Made by a program: the position numbers and the translations under genes
Assembly (NCBI RefSeq): GCF_018320785.1
Contig: NC_054865.1
Coordinates: 33,728,398 to 33,792,397, forward strand
Source: Cheilinus undulatus
Lineage: Eukaryota; Chordata; Actinopteri; Labriformes; Labridae
Direction: 5' to 3'
DNA: 64,000 bases
Shown: positions 11,342-23,239 of the stretch, one piece after another
Numbering within the stretch: position 1 is the first letter of the stretch
Layout: each line of letters starts with the position of its first letter
The notes under the pieces: model-generated
Told to the model about the DNA's origin: nothing
The model's database searches: none
Seen by the model: only the letters and a program-made list of their open reading frames with translations

Positions 11342-14300
11342 ATGTATTCAAACTTCTCCAATGACTCCAACCTGTCAGTTGATGACCCCCAGAGACAGCA
11401 CGAGCTCACTCACCGGTCCGTTAAGGTAAGCATAATCGTCGTGCTGGGCCTGATGATTACTGTTGGAAACATCGCGGTCCTCCTGGTTATTAGTTCCTCC
11501 GTGGCTGGCTGGTCGAGAAACTCTCGGTACCTTCTCCTCTCCCTCACTGCTGCAGACTCTGCGTTTGGACTGCTGGTCATGCCCTTGAATCTGTGGGTGA
11601 GTTTGCTGAAGGACTACACTGAGGGCCCAGATGCTCTTTGTCACATCGTGGCCTTTTGCAACGCCACCGTGTACTCTACCTGCATGTACACACTGGCCAC
11701 GATAAGCCTGGAGAGGTATATAGCAGTGTTTTACCCGCTCCAGTACTCCTCTCTGATGACTAGAAAAAGGGCACTGCTCCTGATTGCCTTCGCCTGGTGC
11801 TTCCCTCCATTTTTACTGTCGCCAATTTCAATCCCAGATGGCATTATCGAGGTTCATTTTTCTACCTCGTCATTGGTCTGCAATCCGTCCTACTCCACAA
11901 ACACAGGATACTCTCTGAGCCTGACATGCCTGATATTTTTTCCCTGCTCCATCATCATGACATACGCCAATCTGAGAGTGTGGTGTGCTGCCAAGAGACA
12001 GAGACTGAAACTGCGCAAATATGACTGTGCACGTAGCAGAAGGCACAATGTGGCATCCAGGGTGCTCATACCTGTGATGGCAGCCTACTACACCTGTTGG
12101 ACACCATGCATGGCTGCTATGATCTACAATGGTAAGCAATGATTCAGTGGGATAAAGCCTGCTGTGGGGGAAAGATAAAGAAGGGACTGCCAAAGTTGAA
12201 CCCCTTGTTTGATTCAATAACTAAAAGTTTATGTCTTCGTGATACTTTGGGAAATATTATAGTAGCCTGCATATTCAGTACCCTATTTGGAGAATATACA
12301 GAGGATTAATGTCTAGTTCTGTTCCACCAAACACAGAATCCTAATGCATTAGTAAAATTTTGATACATTCGATACCCAATGAGAATTTAATGTTTGACCC
12401 TATTTATTGCACATTAGCCAAATTTTCAACAATATTTACTCAATATTTATATAAAACAAAGGCAGTAATGTTAGACATGAAGTGCAAGTTGATAACTGTG
12501 ATCACATAGAACTTACAAGCTAAAAGCCACATCTATCAAAAGAAACCCTTATTTTATAGACTGATTCAAGTCTTCATAACTCCTTGATTGTTCACTGTAG
12601 AAATGTTGCAAGATACGTAAACACTGCTCCAAAATTGCACTTCTTGCTAGTGCTAGTCAGTTAATTGAGTTGTACTTTCAGTTATAATCTTGGCTTAGCA
12701 CAATCATTAAAACAAAATAATTGTACACCAGGGATGCACGTTATTATCGGCATGGTATCAGTATGCCAGATATTAGCTTCAAAATGTAATTATCACTGGT
12801 AATTCACTTCTTAAGCAAAAATCTGCCAATATTGATGATTTATTTGTATCAACAGACATGAAAATTTCTGCTTCTATTTTTAACCAATAGTTTTGTTATG
12901 AAAACCTGCCTATATCAGCTGTAAGTATTGGCCTTAAGAATAAATAAGTTAGTGGAGTTTTAGGCTGACCTATATCAGATGAAGTCTTTTTCTTTCTTCA
13001 TCATCATCCTCTACACTTTAAAATGTGCTTCAGGACTGAAATTTGTTAATTTGTTCATCTGAAAATCTTGAACTGTGTGTTTCAAGAACAGAAGATCTAG
13101 GTCTGAACTACACTGAAATATCAGAATCGGCCAAAATTAATCTGCAGATATCAGCATATTGGATATTAGCAAAAATCCAATACCATGCATCCCTATCACA
13201 CACCCTCCCTTTATAGCACAGCATATGTTCTGATTCCCCACCAAACCAGCTCTCACTTTAATTTAAGTGAAGAGCAGAGGAAACCAAAAGAGGATGACAG
13301 AAACACCCTTGTTGGGTACCAATATAGGTAAATGGACCAAAGCCATATGGAGCCTTTCTGGTTTTGAGGAATCTGACCTTGAACAGTGCAAAATAACTTG
13401 CAGATTTATTACCCCTTGCAAATCAAAAATGCATTTAATCAAAGTGGCAGGCATGGTAATCATGATTTCTAATCAATCAGAATAATTGTGCTTATGATAT
13501 TTGCAATAATTATGCAGCCCTACATTTTGCCCTGTCAGGTGTCTTTAAAGGTCACAGATTATGCAAAAGTTTTCTGACAAAAAATGTGTCCCTGCCTGGT
13601 CTGTCTACAAACCCCCTCAAAATGAGAAGAGTCCTGTCTATCCTTCGCTTGCTGGCTTTGCTTTTCAGCAAAATGTTTACTCAGATAAGCAGTTTAGAGG
13701 TTTTCCTTTGGTGTCATGCAGGGAAATTCTATTCAACTAAACGTCAAGGTTCCCAAAGTAAGAATTTCATGCATTTCCTCCATAGCATATTTGATTTGTA
13801 GCCATAATGTCACAGATATCCTAGTTAGACTTACCACGAGCTATCTAAGTCTGAAACAATGGTATGTGTTCCTGTAGAACAGTGGATCCCAAGTGGGGAC
13901 TGGGACCCCGGAGGGGTCACGAGATGATGAGAAGGGGGTTGCTGGATGCCTTCCATTAAACAAAGAATGTTTTAAATGATTTAAATTGTATGTTTTACCC
14001 ATTATTGTAAAAATACATGTAAAAGAATTAGTTAATCGTAAACTAAAACATCATTATGTGACATTTATTCTGAAGTCAAAGTTATATTTAAAAAAAACCT
14101 AAAATTTCAGTCTGCACTCCACTATTCTTGATCATGCACGGTGTGCGCAACCATGCTTTAACCACCTCCAGAGATATTGGGAGTCCCCAGTTAAGGCATG
14201 GTTATTTTGCGGTTCCTTAAATTCTAAATGTGGACACACTGAAGCCCAGCGCTCTCTGATGACAGCCTTTGACAGCTGTGAGCTGATTGGTTTTGCCGTT

Positions 14301-17300
14301 GAGTTGACACAAGTCAGAGCATTTCATTCTATTAATGCACTGCTATCTCCACTTTGTAAAGCAAGCTTTGTAACCAAAGCTTGAAATATTCCTGACAGAC
14401 ACTCCTGGTGCCAGTTCACCCACCTCTTGTCTTGTTCCTGGCCCATCTCAACACGAGCAACAGAGAAAAAAAATGGTAACGGAGCAACAAGGGAAGCCAC
14501 ACCATGCTGCGTCACTGGTTTTTTGATATTGAATATCTGCCAATACAGAGTCCCAATCCGATATAATTACCTAGATTACAGTTTCAATTGTTACTACTAG
14601 ATATCTCAAACTTATTCCATTTAACTCAGTACAGCCAATATTGTTGTAAAAACATAAAGTCACATTTCTGCTCAAAATGGTGTAATAGCTCTGTTTTGCT
14701 TTAATTATCTGTCTAAAAATAAATTTAAATATTCACTTAGTGCAGTGTTTAGTATTCAATCTGGCAATCAAAATCCACTAAAAGTGGTCAGCTAAATGAC
14801 CTGAGCAGTCAAAAAAGTGAACTCAACCTCAGTTTCACTTAGAGGTGGTGTAACAGAGTCAATAGTCACAATAACATGAGTTCAGTAAATTAATTTTAAA
14901 TATTGTAATTCCACTAAGAAGTGAACTTGACTCTATTAGTCACAACAAAAACTGAACTCAAAAAATTAATTAAAAACATCCTAACTCCACTTTAAAGTGT
15001 TGTAAACAGTTTCACTTGAATAGGGTCAAAAACATATGAATCATACAGATTCAAAACAACAATCCTTATTAAAATGTAGCAGCTTAATCTGAGATGTAAA
15101 CCAAAACATTAACACTGGGATAAAACCCAAATACAAGGCACTCTTGTTATTTCATTGCAATTTCTAAAGTGCGAATAGAGCTGCTACATCACTTTCCCCC
15201 CTCACTTTTATTTCTCAGAAACCCAGCAGTGACATGGGGCAAACATCTGAGCTCCAAATGCTGGTAGTGAAGCTAACGGCGGTAAAGTTGCCTTTCTCTA
15301 GTATACTATCACATACTTTGTTGTAGAACTCTGGTAAAGCAGTGTCAGTAATGTAACGTGGAGACGGCTGGGCATAGCATGGGTCCAAATTCTCCACCAC
15401 GGAGACCGGCTGGTTGTCCAATGCGATGAATTCGACCACCTTTTCTGTTATCTTTTTTTGCCTTATCCATCTCTCGAGGGTACTTGTCTGTTCTCTTAAA
15501 GTCCAGAGGCTGTTGCTTCGGTGAAGCTGCCTGTTGCTCTTGTAAAGTCCCCGTATTCCGCTGCATGTTTTGATCGGAGATGTCAGGTCAAATTTGTAGA
15601 ATTAAACACAGCTCTGCTGCTACCACCTCGTGAAATGGTCGTGTTAGAGATGCTGCAAGTGGCCGTTGGACTGTTTCTGCTTTTAAGTTTGAAGTATTTC
15701 CACACCACTGACATTTTTAACATATGAAATGCTACTGCTGCTTTGTTTTTACTGGTGCCTTTATGGCCTGTTGTAAATTGTGCTCCATTTACGGCAACTG
15801 ACATAAATGATCGGCTGGGCTGATCGGATCAAATTGCAGATCGCCGATCAATTAAAAATGCTTAGTATAGGCCCTGATCCGATACATGTGATCGGGATCG
15901 GGACATCCCTGGTCATTTGTATGTCCCCAGGATGTGAGTGATGTTGCACAATGTTAGTAGGATCACTGAAAGCGATTTTGACACTGATGCCAACTTGTGT
16001 TGTGCGTAGTCAGCACATGGTGTTAGGCTGCTCTGCATTTGTTAGACTGTTATGTGTATTTGGGCGCAACAAAGTCAGAAAGTAACAAAATATTACTAGC
16101 CTACCTAACATAAATATCAGTGAATATGTCAAATGAATTAATTTATCACAAGGGTGCTCACAGAGCAGACTGAAAGAGATGTTTTTCCATAGGTAGGCAG
16201 TGATTATAAAGGATACAAACACCTTGATACCTTCATAACTGTCCTTGTGTTAAAGGTCACACATTCAAAATACACTTTTCAGGCTTTTCTAGCAAAAATA
16301 TGTGCCCCTGGCCCATCCACAATTCCCCCAAGAATCAGACCGCCCCCCTTCCCGATCCTCCTCTCATCTTACAGCTGAAAGGAGGATCAGGAGAGCCACA
16401 TCCATTTTCTGAGAGGGGCAGAGTCAGACAGCTCAGTACCATTTAAAGCCACAGACACAGAAACAGCTCGTTCTGGGCAGGGATGAAACAGAGGGCTTTT
16501 TCAGAAATGCTAAAACCCAATACTGGAGTGTTTCACGGGCATGTTTTGTGGACCTCTGAGACCAATATGAACTTGTCTTAAAGGGGTAAAATATGTGACC
16601 TTTAAAACATGCTCATCAGACTACACAAAGAGGTACTCAGCAGTACTCTTTATGTTTCAAATGTCTCATTCGGTTGAAAGTCACTGATAAGCACAGTTAC
16701 ATTTTAAACCCTATACTGGTGTTTGTTAGTGTTGGCCGATTCATTGCCTCTACTGTAAATGAGACATTACTATCAGAAATGCTATTTTATGTTTTTTTGC
16801 TGCCATTTAGCGCTGGCATCCAGGAAATAAAATGTGCATTTTACATCCAGATGGTGGCCGGGTCAGGTGGGACAGACTGTGTGATGCCAGATGTAAAAGG
16901 TCTTTTACCAGCCATACCTATGCATCTGAAACAGAGAGGTTTAGACATGCCAGAATCCAAGATCTGAGTGTTTTCAATCAAGAAATTCACAGACATGTTT
17001 TTGGACCTAAGAGGCCAGTGTCAACTAGTAAACTTGTTGAGAAAGAGTATAATAACAACCTTGCAAAACAGATGGATATGCCCATTTTCTTGATTTTCAC
17101 TGGCAAATCTATCTTGCAAAGCTCCTATCTGAACCGTTTGGGCCTGGTTAGGAAGTGACAGGACCAATTAGCGATGAGGGACAGTACTTTGGGTGCTGAG
17201 TCGTGACGTAAGCAGGCAGCAGCAAGAGACCGGTGTAGTTATGGCAGAAGAGGCTAGCGTGGATGCTGCTAAAGTGCCAGTTTTATTAGAACTTGACATT

Positions 17301-18880
17301 TCTTCGTTAGAAGAAGAACAAAGAACAACATTGAGTTATTTTCTTTTCAAAAATGACAAAAGTTGTGCACTGACATGTCTACAGTCATCATGATTCACAC
17401 TATGCAGTTATGGAGGTTACTCCTTTGGTAGGGGCGCAGTTCAATAAATGGCTATGTCGCGTGTTTTGTTGCTCTGATCGGCCTGTAAAGATGTGACAGA
17501 ACGTTCATCCAATCACCCTTAGAGTTTTTTTTCAAAGGCACTGCTCTTTCCCAAATGTTGTGTATGAGTGGTCTACCGGATGGATGTGTGAAACAAATCC
17601 ATGCCAGGTTAGTATAATAAGTGACCTTTAATAATCCAGTATTTCAGAGTGTTAGACCAAAACCTTGTAATGTGGCTCAAGCTAATTTTATGACTACAGA
17701 ATTTAAAACGGCTGTGTGGTGGCTGGGTTGGCACATACAGGAAATGTAATATCATTCATGCATTTTGAATTTTAAACAGTCTGGGCTGACAAGTTTCATA
17801 ATTACAAATGTATTTAAAGTCAGTTCGGTGAGTATCTAGAGATATTTCACTGATAAGCAGAAGAAATCAGTGCAAGTTTAATTTCTCAAGATAAATTAAT
17901 TTGGTTTTACACATGCATGCTTAACAGCTTTCCTCTCAATACAGATGTCTCCTTGAGTTGCTGAGAGAAATAGCTGTCACAGTTATTTATGTGCTTCTTG
18001 GCATGAATAAACTGATTCGAGGCCAGTTTTATGACTCAAACCTTTTTTGACTCTGTCTCATTTACCCCAAGCGTGTGCTGTCTTGGACTAATGGAGAATG
18101 AAAATGGTGTCACAGCTGAATATTTTTAGAAGTGAAGACCTTATTCTAAAGAGAGCTGTAATTCATCTGATACAGCTGAAAATCTCTACAAAATGAAGCT
18201 GACAGTCTTAACTGAAACTTCAAAGTGAGCTGCTGTCCAAACCCTACTGAACCTCACTGTAAAGTGGTTTCTGCCACTCCAACAAATCCATCAGTTAATT
18301 CAGTGCTTTTAATCCACACTGTGAGTGTTAAGATGATAGCTTTGCTATCATTGCTCTCTGGGGAAAGGCTCACGTCTCAAGGGTGACTTCATTTTTTATT
18401 ATGCTCATCTGTGGTTTAAGCATTGGGTGAACAATGAAAGATTAATTTAGAGGCTTTTAATGATTATAAATCTGCCGTAAGTTGACTATTTGTGACCCTT
18501 TGTTGAGATGAGCCAACAAAAGGGTGATCTTTTTTATCCATTAAGAAACAGATGTTAACTTTTGTAATGTTTTCTGCCCCACAGCAGTATCAGGGAGCAG
18601 CGTACCAGAGTGGATTGAATTTGTCGTGGTCTGGCTGCCAACATCCAATGGTTTCCTCAACTGCATCTTCTATTTCTGGATAAACCGGAGCTTCCGCAGG
18701 AAATTCAGACTTGTCCTGCAGAGGTTTGCTCTGTCCCTCTGCCCCAAACTGGCTGACTCCTTTGGGTGTTATGTATCCTCAAAGGCACATTTTGTGTCAG
18801 GGGTTAACCACAACAACAATAGTGTTCATGAGCGGTCTTCCAGTGTATCCTCCACCTGCACACTGTTGAGCCTGGCTTAG
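11342..18880 (+). CDS. orphan class A G protein-coupled receptor, two exons
   Basis: Exons 11342-12131 and 18585-18880, phase-1 intron, 361 aa. ATG 11342 has A at -3, and the in-frame ATG at 11303 has a weaker context. Seen: N-glycosylation sites at N4, N7 and N10; seven hydrophobic segments; TM1 GN (42-43); Asp72 in TM2; Cys100 and Cys180 placed for the TM3-ECL2 disulfide; E/DRY variant ERY 124-126; Trp152 in TM4; CWTP 252-255 in TM6; NCIFY 289-293 replacing NPxxY in TM7; basic helix 8 and a Ser/Thr-rich tail ending TLLSLA. The intron (gtaagc...cccacag) falls in ECL3. Family role: plasma-membrane signalling through heterotrimeric G proteins. The ligand is unknown. An NCxxY TM7 also occurs in GPR21/GPR52, but the match elsewhere is too weak to name it. 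Confidence 0.88.
12729..13194. mobile_element. hAT-like MITE
   Basis: Left end CAGGGATGCACGTTATTATC and right end CCAATACCATGCATCCCTA form inverted termini (YAGGGATGCA). The flanking octamers TTGTACAC and TCACACAC agree at five of eight positions, as an eroded hAT target duplication would. The interior is full of degenerate TATCAG / CCAATAT motifs typical of this fish repeat. There is no coding capacity. Confidence 0.6.
13547..13820. mobile_element. partial MITE related to the AAAGGTCAC family
   Basis: Begins TAAAGGTCACAGATTATGCA and has an inner stretch (ATGTGTCCCTGCCTGGTCTGT then ACCCCCTC) parallel to the copy at 16251. The right end is eroded (TGTCACAGATAT). Confidence 0.45.
13878..14140. 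mobile_element. hAT-type repeat fragment (CAGTGGTTCCCAA type)
   Basis: Starts CAGTGGATCCCAAGTGGGG, followed by ACTGGGACCCCGGAGGGGTC and ACGAGATGATGAGAAGG, the usual opening of widespread vertebrate hAT MITEs. The other terminus is not clear, so the end given is approximate. Confidence 0.5.
14520..15911 (-). mobile_element. hAT transposon with BED-finger transposase, decayed
   Basis: On the minus strand, frames 15583-15804 (SVVWKYFKLKS, CSISNTTISRGGSS: a BED zinc finger) and 15215-15566 (FIALDNQPVSVVE, YITDTALPEFYNKVCDSI, FTTSIWSSDVCPMSLL) follow the order of ZBED-like hAT transposases, though broken by frameshifts. The right-hand terminus reads GATCGGGATCGGGACATCCC and ends at 15911. The left terminus is eroded (TATCTGCCAATACAGAGTCC). 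Between about 14840 and 15020 two degenerate copies of a roughly 75-bp unit (AGTCA..AGTCACAA..AACTCCACT) occur. Confidence 0.75.
16251..16604. mobile_element. MITE with AAAGGTCAC inverted ends (copy 2)
   Basis: Starts TAAAGGTCACACATTCAAAA and ends GTAAAATATGTGACCTTTA. It is in reverse orientation relative to the copy at 231-739 and shorter. It shares the inner segments around GATCCTCCTCTCA, GACACAGAAACAGCTCGTTC and AATACTGGAGTGTTTC. Confidence 0.75.
17057..17610 (+). mobile_element. three-copy non-autonomous DNA transposon, copy A
   Basis: Starts AACCTTGCAAAACAGATGG and ends with the inverted form ATCCATGCCAGGTT. It is flanked by direct repeats AGTATAATAAC (17046-17056) and AGTATAATAAG (17611-17621), a 10-11 bp target duplication. 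It carries an ATG at 17241 opening 50 codons: MAEEASVDAAKVPVLLELD, then ISSLEEEQRTTLSYFLFKND, then KSCAL. The EEQRT...FL..KD..AL pattern resembles the start of RecQ-like helicase frames that are repeated in fish genomes (recollection, not tested). The rest of such a protein is absent. Duplication length fits Mutator-like elements (8-11 bp) best, but no transposase was seen. Confidence 0.7.
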
Positions 18881-20045
18881 GAGGAAGATCAGTTTCAGGC
18901 ATGGGAAAGGAAAAGGTCAGTGATGTCTTTGGGGTTTTGTGTTGTCCTGCGAACTGCTTGACTGGAGTAAGATAGAAGCTATCAGGAGTAGAGATGGAGT
19001 AATGGCCAAATGGGTTGAAACAGAAACAGGTAATGATGGCAAGATTTGAAACAACCACTGTACAGTCTTTATTATTATTATTTAAGTTATCTTGAGTATT
19101 ATATATTTTCTCATTTTTAGTTTATTTTATACATTTTCAGTCTAAGTGTTCAGTTGACTGCAACATTTCTAACTTATTCTATTTCTTTTTTTTACATAAA
19201 CACGTAACTTTTCCAGAACTTGATTTTTTTTCCATGTATGCCTTCTTAAACCACCTTTTTAGTTGTTTTATAGTCAGCCATCAACCTTGTCTGTGCCCCA
19301 GAATGTTTTGCTGTTATTCAGCTTCATACAGTCTTTTAAAAGTGTCCAATTTTTCACATTTGAACTTCCCGCTGTAGTGAACACATTTCCTGTAAAACGT
19401 CAAGGTTAGCCGATTGTTTCATCACAAGAAACTGATATTTTTACTTCCATTCATGAGACATTTGCAAGCACACAATGCAATCTGATTACAAACACTTTGA
19501 AGGATTGAAGACATCAATCTTGCCTTCATTTTAAACTCTGCGTCAAAGACCTTGGCATATAACAGCTAGGAGAAGTTAACCTTTCAGTCACAGCATTTCA
19601 GTGCATGCATGGAGAAAGTAATTAGGCAGCTAGACTGTAGAAAGGTCATCGTATTTATGCAGGCAAGAGATAACTTGGGTAACTTCTGTGACTGTGGTTG
19701 TTTATTTTGAGATATTAAGCCCATAATCTTTCTCTCAGTATCCTCTACTACAGCATGGATTCAGCTTTTTAAGACCCTGTCACATCTCTATCTGAGTTTA
19801 ACAGTTACAGTGAAGGAACATGAAATGTCTTATGCAACTTATTCTTGCGCTTGAGTTGCTGCTTGGTGACACCATGACATACTCCTGCCCCCCACGCCCA
19901 CACCAAAAAAGCAAGATGTCCATCTTAAAAATGTAAATACTTTGCTATGTTTCTAAATTTTGAATTTTAAAAAAGATGAAAAAGTGTTTGATAATTATTG
20001 GTTTATGGGTTTTCTATTAAATAAAGTATTATGCCTTTCATTGTG
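18881..20045 (+). other. likely GPCR 3' untranslated region
   Basis: From the stop codon at 18878-18880 to a canonical AATAAA at 20020-20025, followed by a GT-rich stretch from 20042 (TGTGTGTGAGTTGGG) suited to cleavage. No other gene or repeat is visible. The exact end is inferred. Confidence 0.5.
20020..20025 (+). terminator. candidate polyadenylation signal of the GPCR gene
   Basis: AATAAA about 1.1 kb behind the GPCR stop, with GT-rich sequence 17-30 bases downstream. Confidence 0.5.
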
Positions 20046-21522
20046 TGTGAGTTGGGTATCAACAACTGTATCATTAGAAATATCACATTATCACATTGGC
20101 ATTAAGTAAAGTTTCAATGTAGAGGTTTGTAAACATTCTTACTTCAATACTGAAGCTTGGTTTAAAACAGAGGTTCTAAGCCACTTTTTCCCCTTCCCCA
20201 TACAAGAAGTATTTAAAAAATAACATTTTACATCCCCATGCCTGATGAAGGATTTGTTTAGTTATAGAATGAGTAAGATAAATCTCTGAAGCACTCTTGG
20301 GAAACAATTTAAAGACATTGGATGAAATGGGTAGGGGTCATGCAGACCTTAAAAACCCAATTTGATGCATTCCTTACTCCACAGTCACCTGCTGACTTGG
20401 AAAAAAACTGCATGAGCCCTTCACTAATGTGGTTTCAGGAGCATATGAGACAATTCCAATTACTGCAGGGTAGGGAGTCAATGGTTTAAAGAATCTATGC
20501 AGCTTTTTAGAAGAATGAAATAAGTTTATTGCTTACAATCCCAAATGACAATCTGATTCAATGGATTGTGAATAACAGATGGATTCAGATTTAATCATCT
20601 GTATTTCTGCAACAGGCTGAACAACAGAACTTTTTATTTATGCATGTGAGGGAATACAAATTATCTGTTTTTGGAGCAAAATAGTTCTGAGGTTTGGAAA
20701 AAAGCAACACAGTTATTCATTACTTATGATCTGATGTGATTAAGATTTGTAATTTACTTTATTTGGCTCACTAGCATGATTTGGACTGAATACAAAGAAA
20801 CTTTCTTGAGTGAATCACTTATTTTCAGAGATTCAAATCCTTGCGGGAAAAGGGAAATTTGGAAATGTTTTACTGTTGGAGGGTTAGTGTTTTTAGCAAA
20901 CCTTTTAGACACTTGTCAAATCTGCAAAAACCACTGGGAATCCCTCTGCAGACAGAAAATCTGACACTGGATCTCTGCATGTGGGGTGTTCCTCTGCCCT
21001 CATTGTGCCCTGTCTGTTTAATAAAACCCACTTAATCCATTTTTTAACATTGCCCCACATACCAGAAATGGTACTTATTAGGTTTTTCCTGAAGAGTAGA
21101 CCTTTTCAACAAAATCAAAGCACTCTGCAGAGATCATGTGTATTCCTGCAGTGTCTGTAAGTGTTTTTCCAGCTGTCTGAGATTTCTGCCTCTCAGCTCT
21201 CCTAGGACGCTGAAGTGATGTGCATTAGCAGCCTCAGCTCTCCTTGAGGATCGCTGCTGGTAGAAATGACAGGCAATTCAGTCATGGGGAAGGAGCCCAT
21301 GTGGGAGCTACATGTACTCCCACATTCATTCAAAAACGCTGCATCGACAGAGAGATCATCAGTCTCTGGGATCCCAAAGCTGACACATGAACATTGCTGA
21401 TGTGGTCATGTTCAGTGAATGTAAAGATTCTTGGCTCAAAAAGTGGGAATATATCTAGAAGTGGAATCAGAAAATAAAAAAGCATGAATAAAAAGGCTTC
21501 TAATTCAAATTAGTGTGTACTC
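20046..21522. other. intergenic, no gene seen
   Basis: AT-rich sequence. The small frames at 20776-21035 overlap each other in two frames and resemble nothing. A weak hAT-like end (GAGGTTCTAAGCCACTTTTT) lies near 20170. Confidence 0.4.
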
Positions 21523-21533
21523 ATTGTTTATGT

Positions 21534-22092
21534 AACCTGACACGCCAGATGGATGTGTTTCACACATCCATCTGGGAAACCTTCAATACTAAGCATTTGG
21601 GAAAGGGCAGTGCCTTTGAAAAACAACTTGGAGTGTGATTGGACGAACATTCTGTCTGTCACATCTTTACGGGCCAATCAGAGCAAAAAAAAAATACATG
21701 ACGTAGCCGCGACTAAGCTGCGCGTGCGCAGCTACCCAGGAATAACGTGAACCATTGCAACTTTAGACATGTCAGCACACGACTTTTGTCGTTTTGAAAA
21801 GAAAACAACTCACTGCTGTTCTTTGTTATTCTTTTAATGAAGAAATGTCAAGTTCTGATAAAACTGGCGCTTTAGCAGCATCCACCCTAAGCTCTTCTGC
21901 CATAATTGCACCGGCTTCTTGTTGCTGCTTGCTTACATCACAACACCGCCCTTGCCTGAAAGTACTGCCCGTCGTTGCTGATTGGTTCTGTCACTTTCTA
22001 ACCGGGCCCAAATGGTTCAGATGGGAGCTTTGCAAGATGGATTTGCCAGTGAAAAACACAGAAACAGGCGAATCCATCTGCTTTGAAAGGTT
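21534..22092 (-). mobile_element. three-copy non-autonomous DNA transposon, copy B
   Basis: Same family as 17057-17610, inverted. The plus-strand left end is AACCTGACACGCCAGATGG. The right end, reverse-complemented, reads AACCTTTCAAAGCAGATGG. Flanking 11-mers are ATTGTTTATGT (21523-21533) and ATTGTTCATGT (22093-22103). The minus-strand frame starts at 21903, MAEELRVDAAKAPVLSELD then ISSLKE, and is stopped at 21828-21826 by a single changed codon where copy A has Glu. Next to the left end is a hairpin: GATGGATGTG, a TTT loop, CACACATCCATC. Confidence 0.7.
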
Positions 22093-22103
22093 ATTGTTCA
22101 TGT

Positions 22104-23239
22104 ACATCAGCTATAAACTAGTATTTCAGGCAAATGCAAGGGTGCAAAAACAGTCAGTCAGGGAAACAATCCTAATTATTTCTTCTTCAATTGATATCTC
22201 TAAAGTATTTTATTACACACTTCATCAGTATCACATCATCACACTTACAATGACACGTTGTCTGTCAGTTGCATACTGTTGCTCCCATCATATGTGACAG
22301 AATTGTGTTTAGTGTGCTGTTTCTTGACCATGAAAACCTGGAATGCTATGATGAATTTAAGTGGGTGCTCAAGTCAAATTAAACCTCTGAAATGACTGAC
22401 CTCTAAAAATCTTGAGGTCGTACTGCCATCTTCTGTTTATAACAAGTATTGCATGTCATAGAAGGGGAGATGCTCTAAACAGTAATCTATTCATGACTTC
22501 TTGGTTGTTTTTTTAATGGAATGAATTTCTTGTGTTTTACCTTATTGTGTAGATTTTGCATTATATAATTTCTCAGTTTAATGTTGGTTTTAAAATGATG
22601 GTACATTGTGTGAAAGATGTGTTTTTGAGAAAACCAATGCAAGCAATTACAGTTAATTTGTGGTTAACTTAAATCCTTTATACTTTTTTATTCCATCCAT
22701 CTCTGTGTGTAATTGGAGGTCATGCAGCTCTGGATATGTTCCATCTGATTAAGAATGAAACAATGGGTACTGATTTTTGCTTTCTGTGCTGTGCCACTCA
22801 TGGACACTCTGCTCTGTGAGAGCTCTTATGGGGTTGCGGATGGATAGGCTTTAATTTCAATCACTGCTGAATGCTCCTCTCCTCGGGAGAAGTATGAGTG
22901 GAGCAGGCATATGCAGGACTCAAGTGATATTCTCTTTGGACTGGAATCCCACTATGGGACAGTTACCTAAGAAAACCAAATGTGTATGTTTTATGTACAG
23001 GTACTGTAAAATATTGCTAAGGCTAAAACACAAATGCACTGTAAGAGATAGTGTTATGCCTAAGATGTGAAGGTTTAGGTCAGCATGGTGAACTGATGTA
23101 TAATGGAGAGATAAGACATTTAACACAGAAGGGTTGCACGCTTACAACACAACACATTGTATTTTCCATATATAGTCAATATTTTCCTCTGCTAAGGTTA
23201 GAGTTATTAGTGAGTGGCACTTTTTTGTGTACATTGAGA
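22104..23239. other. intergenic, no gene seen
   Basis: No exon, repeat end or RNA gene recognised. The short frames are not supported. Confidence 0.4.

Larger units (their letters stand above)
12132..18584 (+). other. GPCR intron rich in DNA transposons
   Basis: A 6.45 kb intron bounded by gtaagc and ccccacag. It contains hAT-like copies (12729, 13878, 14520), AAAGGTCAC-ended MITEs (13547, 16251) and the first copy of the three-copy helicase-bearing element (17057). The part from 17621 to 18584 and the stretch 15912-16250 show nothing recognised. Confidence 0.8.
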
